Below are positions 63,342 through 64,000 of a stretch of 64,000 nt of DNA, piece by piece. Origin of the DNA: Dictyophora rubrovolvata (lineage: Eukaryota; Basidiomycota; Agaricomycetes; Phallales; Phallaceae); contig CP114119.1 in NCBI GenBank assembly GCA_029959195.1, positions 1,054,001 through 1,118,000 of the forward strand. Reading direction: 5' to 3'. The position numbers were made by a program, and so were the translations under genes. Below the pieces are notes generated by a model. It was not told the origin of the DNA. It made no database searches and saw only the letters and a program-made list of their open reading frames with translations. The first letter of the stretch is position 1; each line of letters starts with the position of its first letter.

Positions 63342-64000
63342 TTGGAAAACAAAAAAAGACAAAACACATACCGGCGGACACCCTTTTAATGTGGCCTGCT
63401 ATTCTAGACAATCACGTTGACACGCAGGGAACCTCGCGGTTCAGTCGTTACTGGAGATTACGAGACGAGGAGTTTGCTTATGTAAGCTAGTAAGCAGTAT
63501 CCTCGAAATCCCATCAGTTCTAGTTTTCACTCAGTCAGTATAGCCTTATTCATATATAATATATGGTTTTGAAGTAATAACAAGTTCCGACTGCTTTTCA
63601 GCCCGCAGTTAACATCCTCACCATATTTGGCACCACGACCAACTCGAGCTAGGCTGGGTACTACTCTCTCTTCATTGAAGTAGACAAATCGTCTCATCTG
63701 GTGAAAGTAATGCTCCCATTCAGAGTTGTAATTACAGTCTCTAAGAAACACAGACGTAAAAGAAATAGTACAAGGCTAACTCGAGACAGGAGAAAGAGAA
63801 GACAAGAAAGACGTGATCCATAATTATGTAGCATACAACCTTCACAAACGACTCCGATGTGTCAGGGTCGATAGAATCATGAACTAATGAGTGCTCGTAT
63901 TCGCAAGAGCGGTGTGCGCTCTGACTGAATCCCTAGCATGAACATGTACATGACTCGGTGTCTTCACTTCTGTGCAAACTTCGATCGTTTGTATCCAGGA
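63342..64000. other. Upstream region of dhc1, no gene seen
   Basis: About 660 bp with no supported gene. A 74-codon minus-strand frame at 63527-63751 has no family resemblance. The promoter of dhc1 is expected within the first few hundred bases. Confidence 0.45.

Overview
The window reads as nuclear DNA of a filamentous basidiomycete, most likely an agaricomycete. Genes are closely packed on both strands and broken by many short introns (about 45-70 bp, GT..AG, CTNAY-like branch sites). The gene set is fungal: ERG5, MET2, YHM2, DIC1, ROK1, CCA1, VPS4, a Mep-type ammonium transporter. The cytoplasmic dynein heavy chain is present only as its N-terminal half, an arrangement described for agaricomycetes. 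No host identity beyond this level can be read from the sequence.

Layout. 0.35-5.3 kb: a TRAPPC8/Trs85 vesicle-tethering gene (+), convergent with a Mpv17/PMP22-family membrane protein (-) at 5.4-6.3 kb. 6.5-17.5 kb is an accessory block. It holds a tiny Tyr/Ser-rich secreted protein, a 1.6-kb long-armed inverted repeat with a small zinc-finger-like ORF in each arm, GC-rich hairpins, a nearly full-length decayed LINE (APE endonuclease, RT, RNase H) flanked by a 32-bp target-site duplication, and a 156-bp hairpin element. From 17.5 kb ordinary housekeeping genes resume: YHM2 (-), a cytochrome P450 (+), a UVRAG/Vps38-like protein (+), a BTB protein (-), DIC1 (+), a GH43-CBM35 exo-galactanase-like enzyme (-), ROK1 (+), an HMG-box protein (-), CCA1 (+), a Ser-rich orphan (-), an F-box protein (-), an ammonium transporter (-), a gene-poor 2.3 kb, a second HMG-box protein (+), a glycerol-phosphatase-like HAD enzyme (+), a small mitochondrial LEA-like protein (-), ERG5 (-), VPS4 (+), MET2 (+) and the split dynein heavy chain dhc1 (-).

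The genes do not form one pathway or an obvious biosynthetic cluster. Recurrent themes are membrane traffic (TRAPPC8, UVRAG/Vps38, VPS4, dynein) and mitochondrial exchange (YHM2 citrate/oxoglutarate carrier, DIC1 dicarboxylate carrier, LEA-like protein, dual-start CCA1). Several pairs are divergent with 300-600 bp between starts (YHM2/P450, BTB/DIC1, GH43/ROK1, HMG/CCA1, ERG5/VPS4) and may share promoters. Others converge with 100-200 bp between stops.

The best candidates for novelty are the split dynein gene with its exact break point, the long-armed inverted-repeat element and its ORF family, the LINE inserted into a small tandem repeat, and the ammonium transporter with Glu in place of the first twin histidine. 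I found no CRISPR array, operon, rRNA or convincing tRNA.
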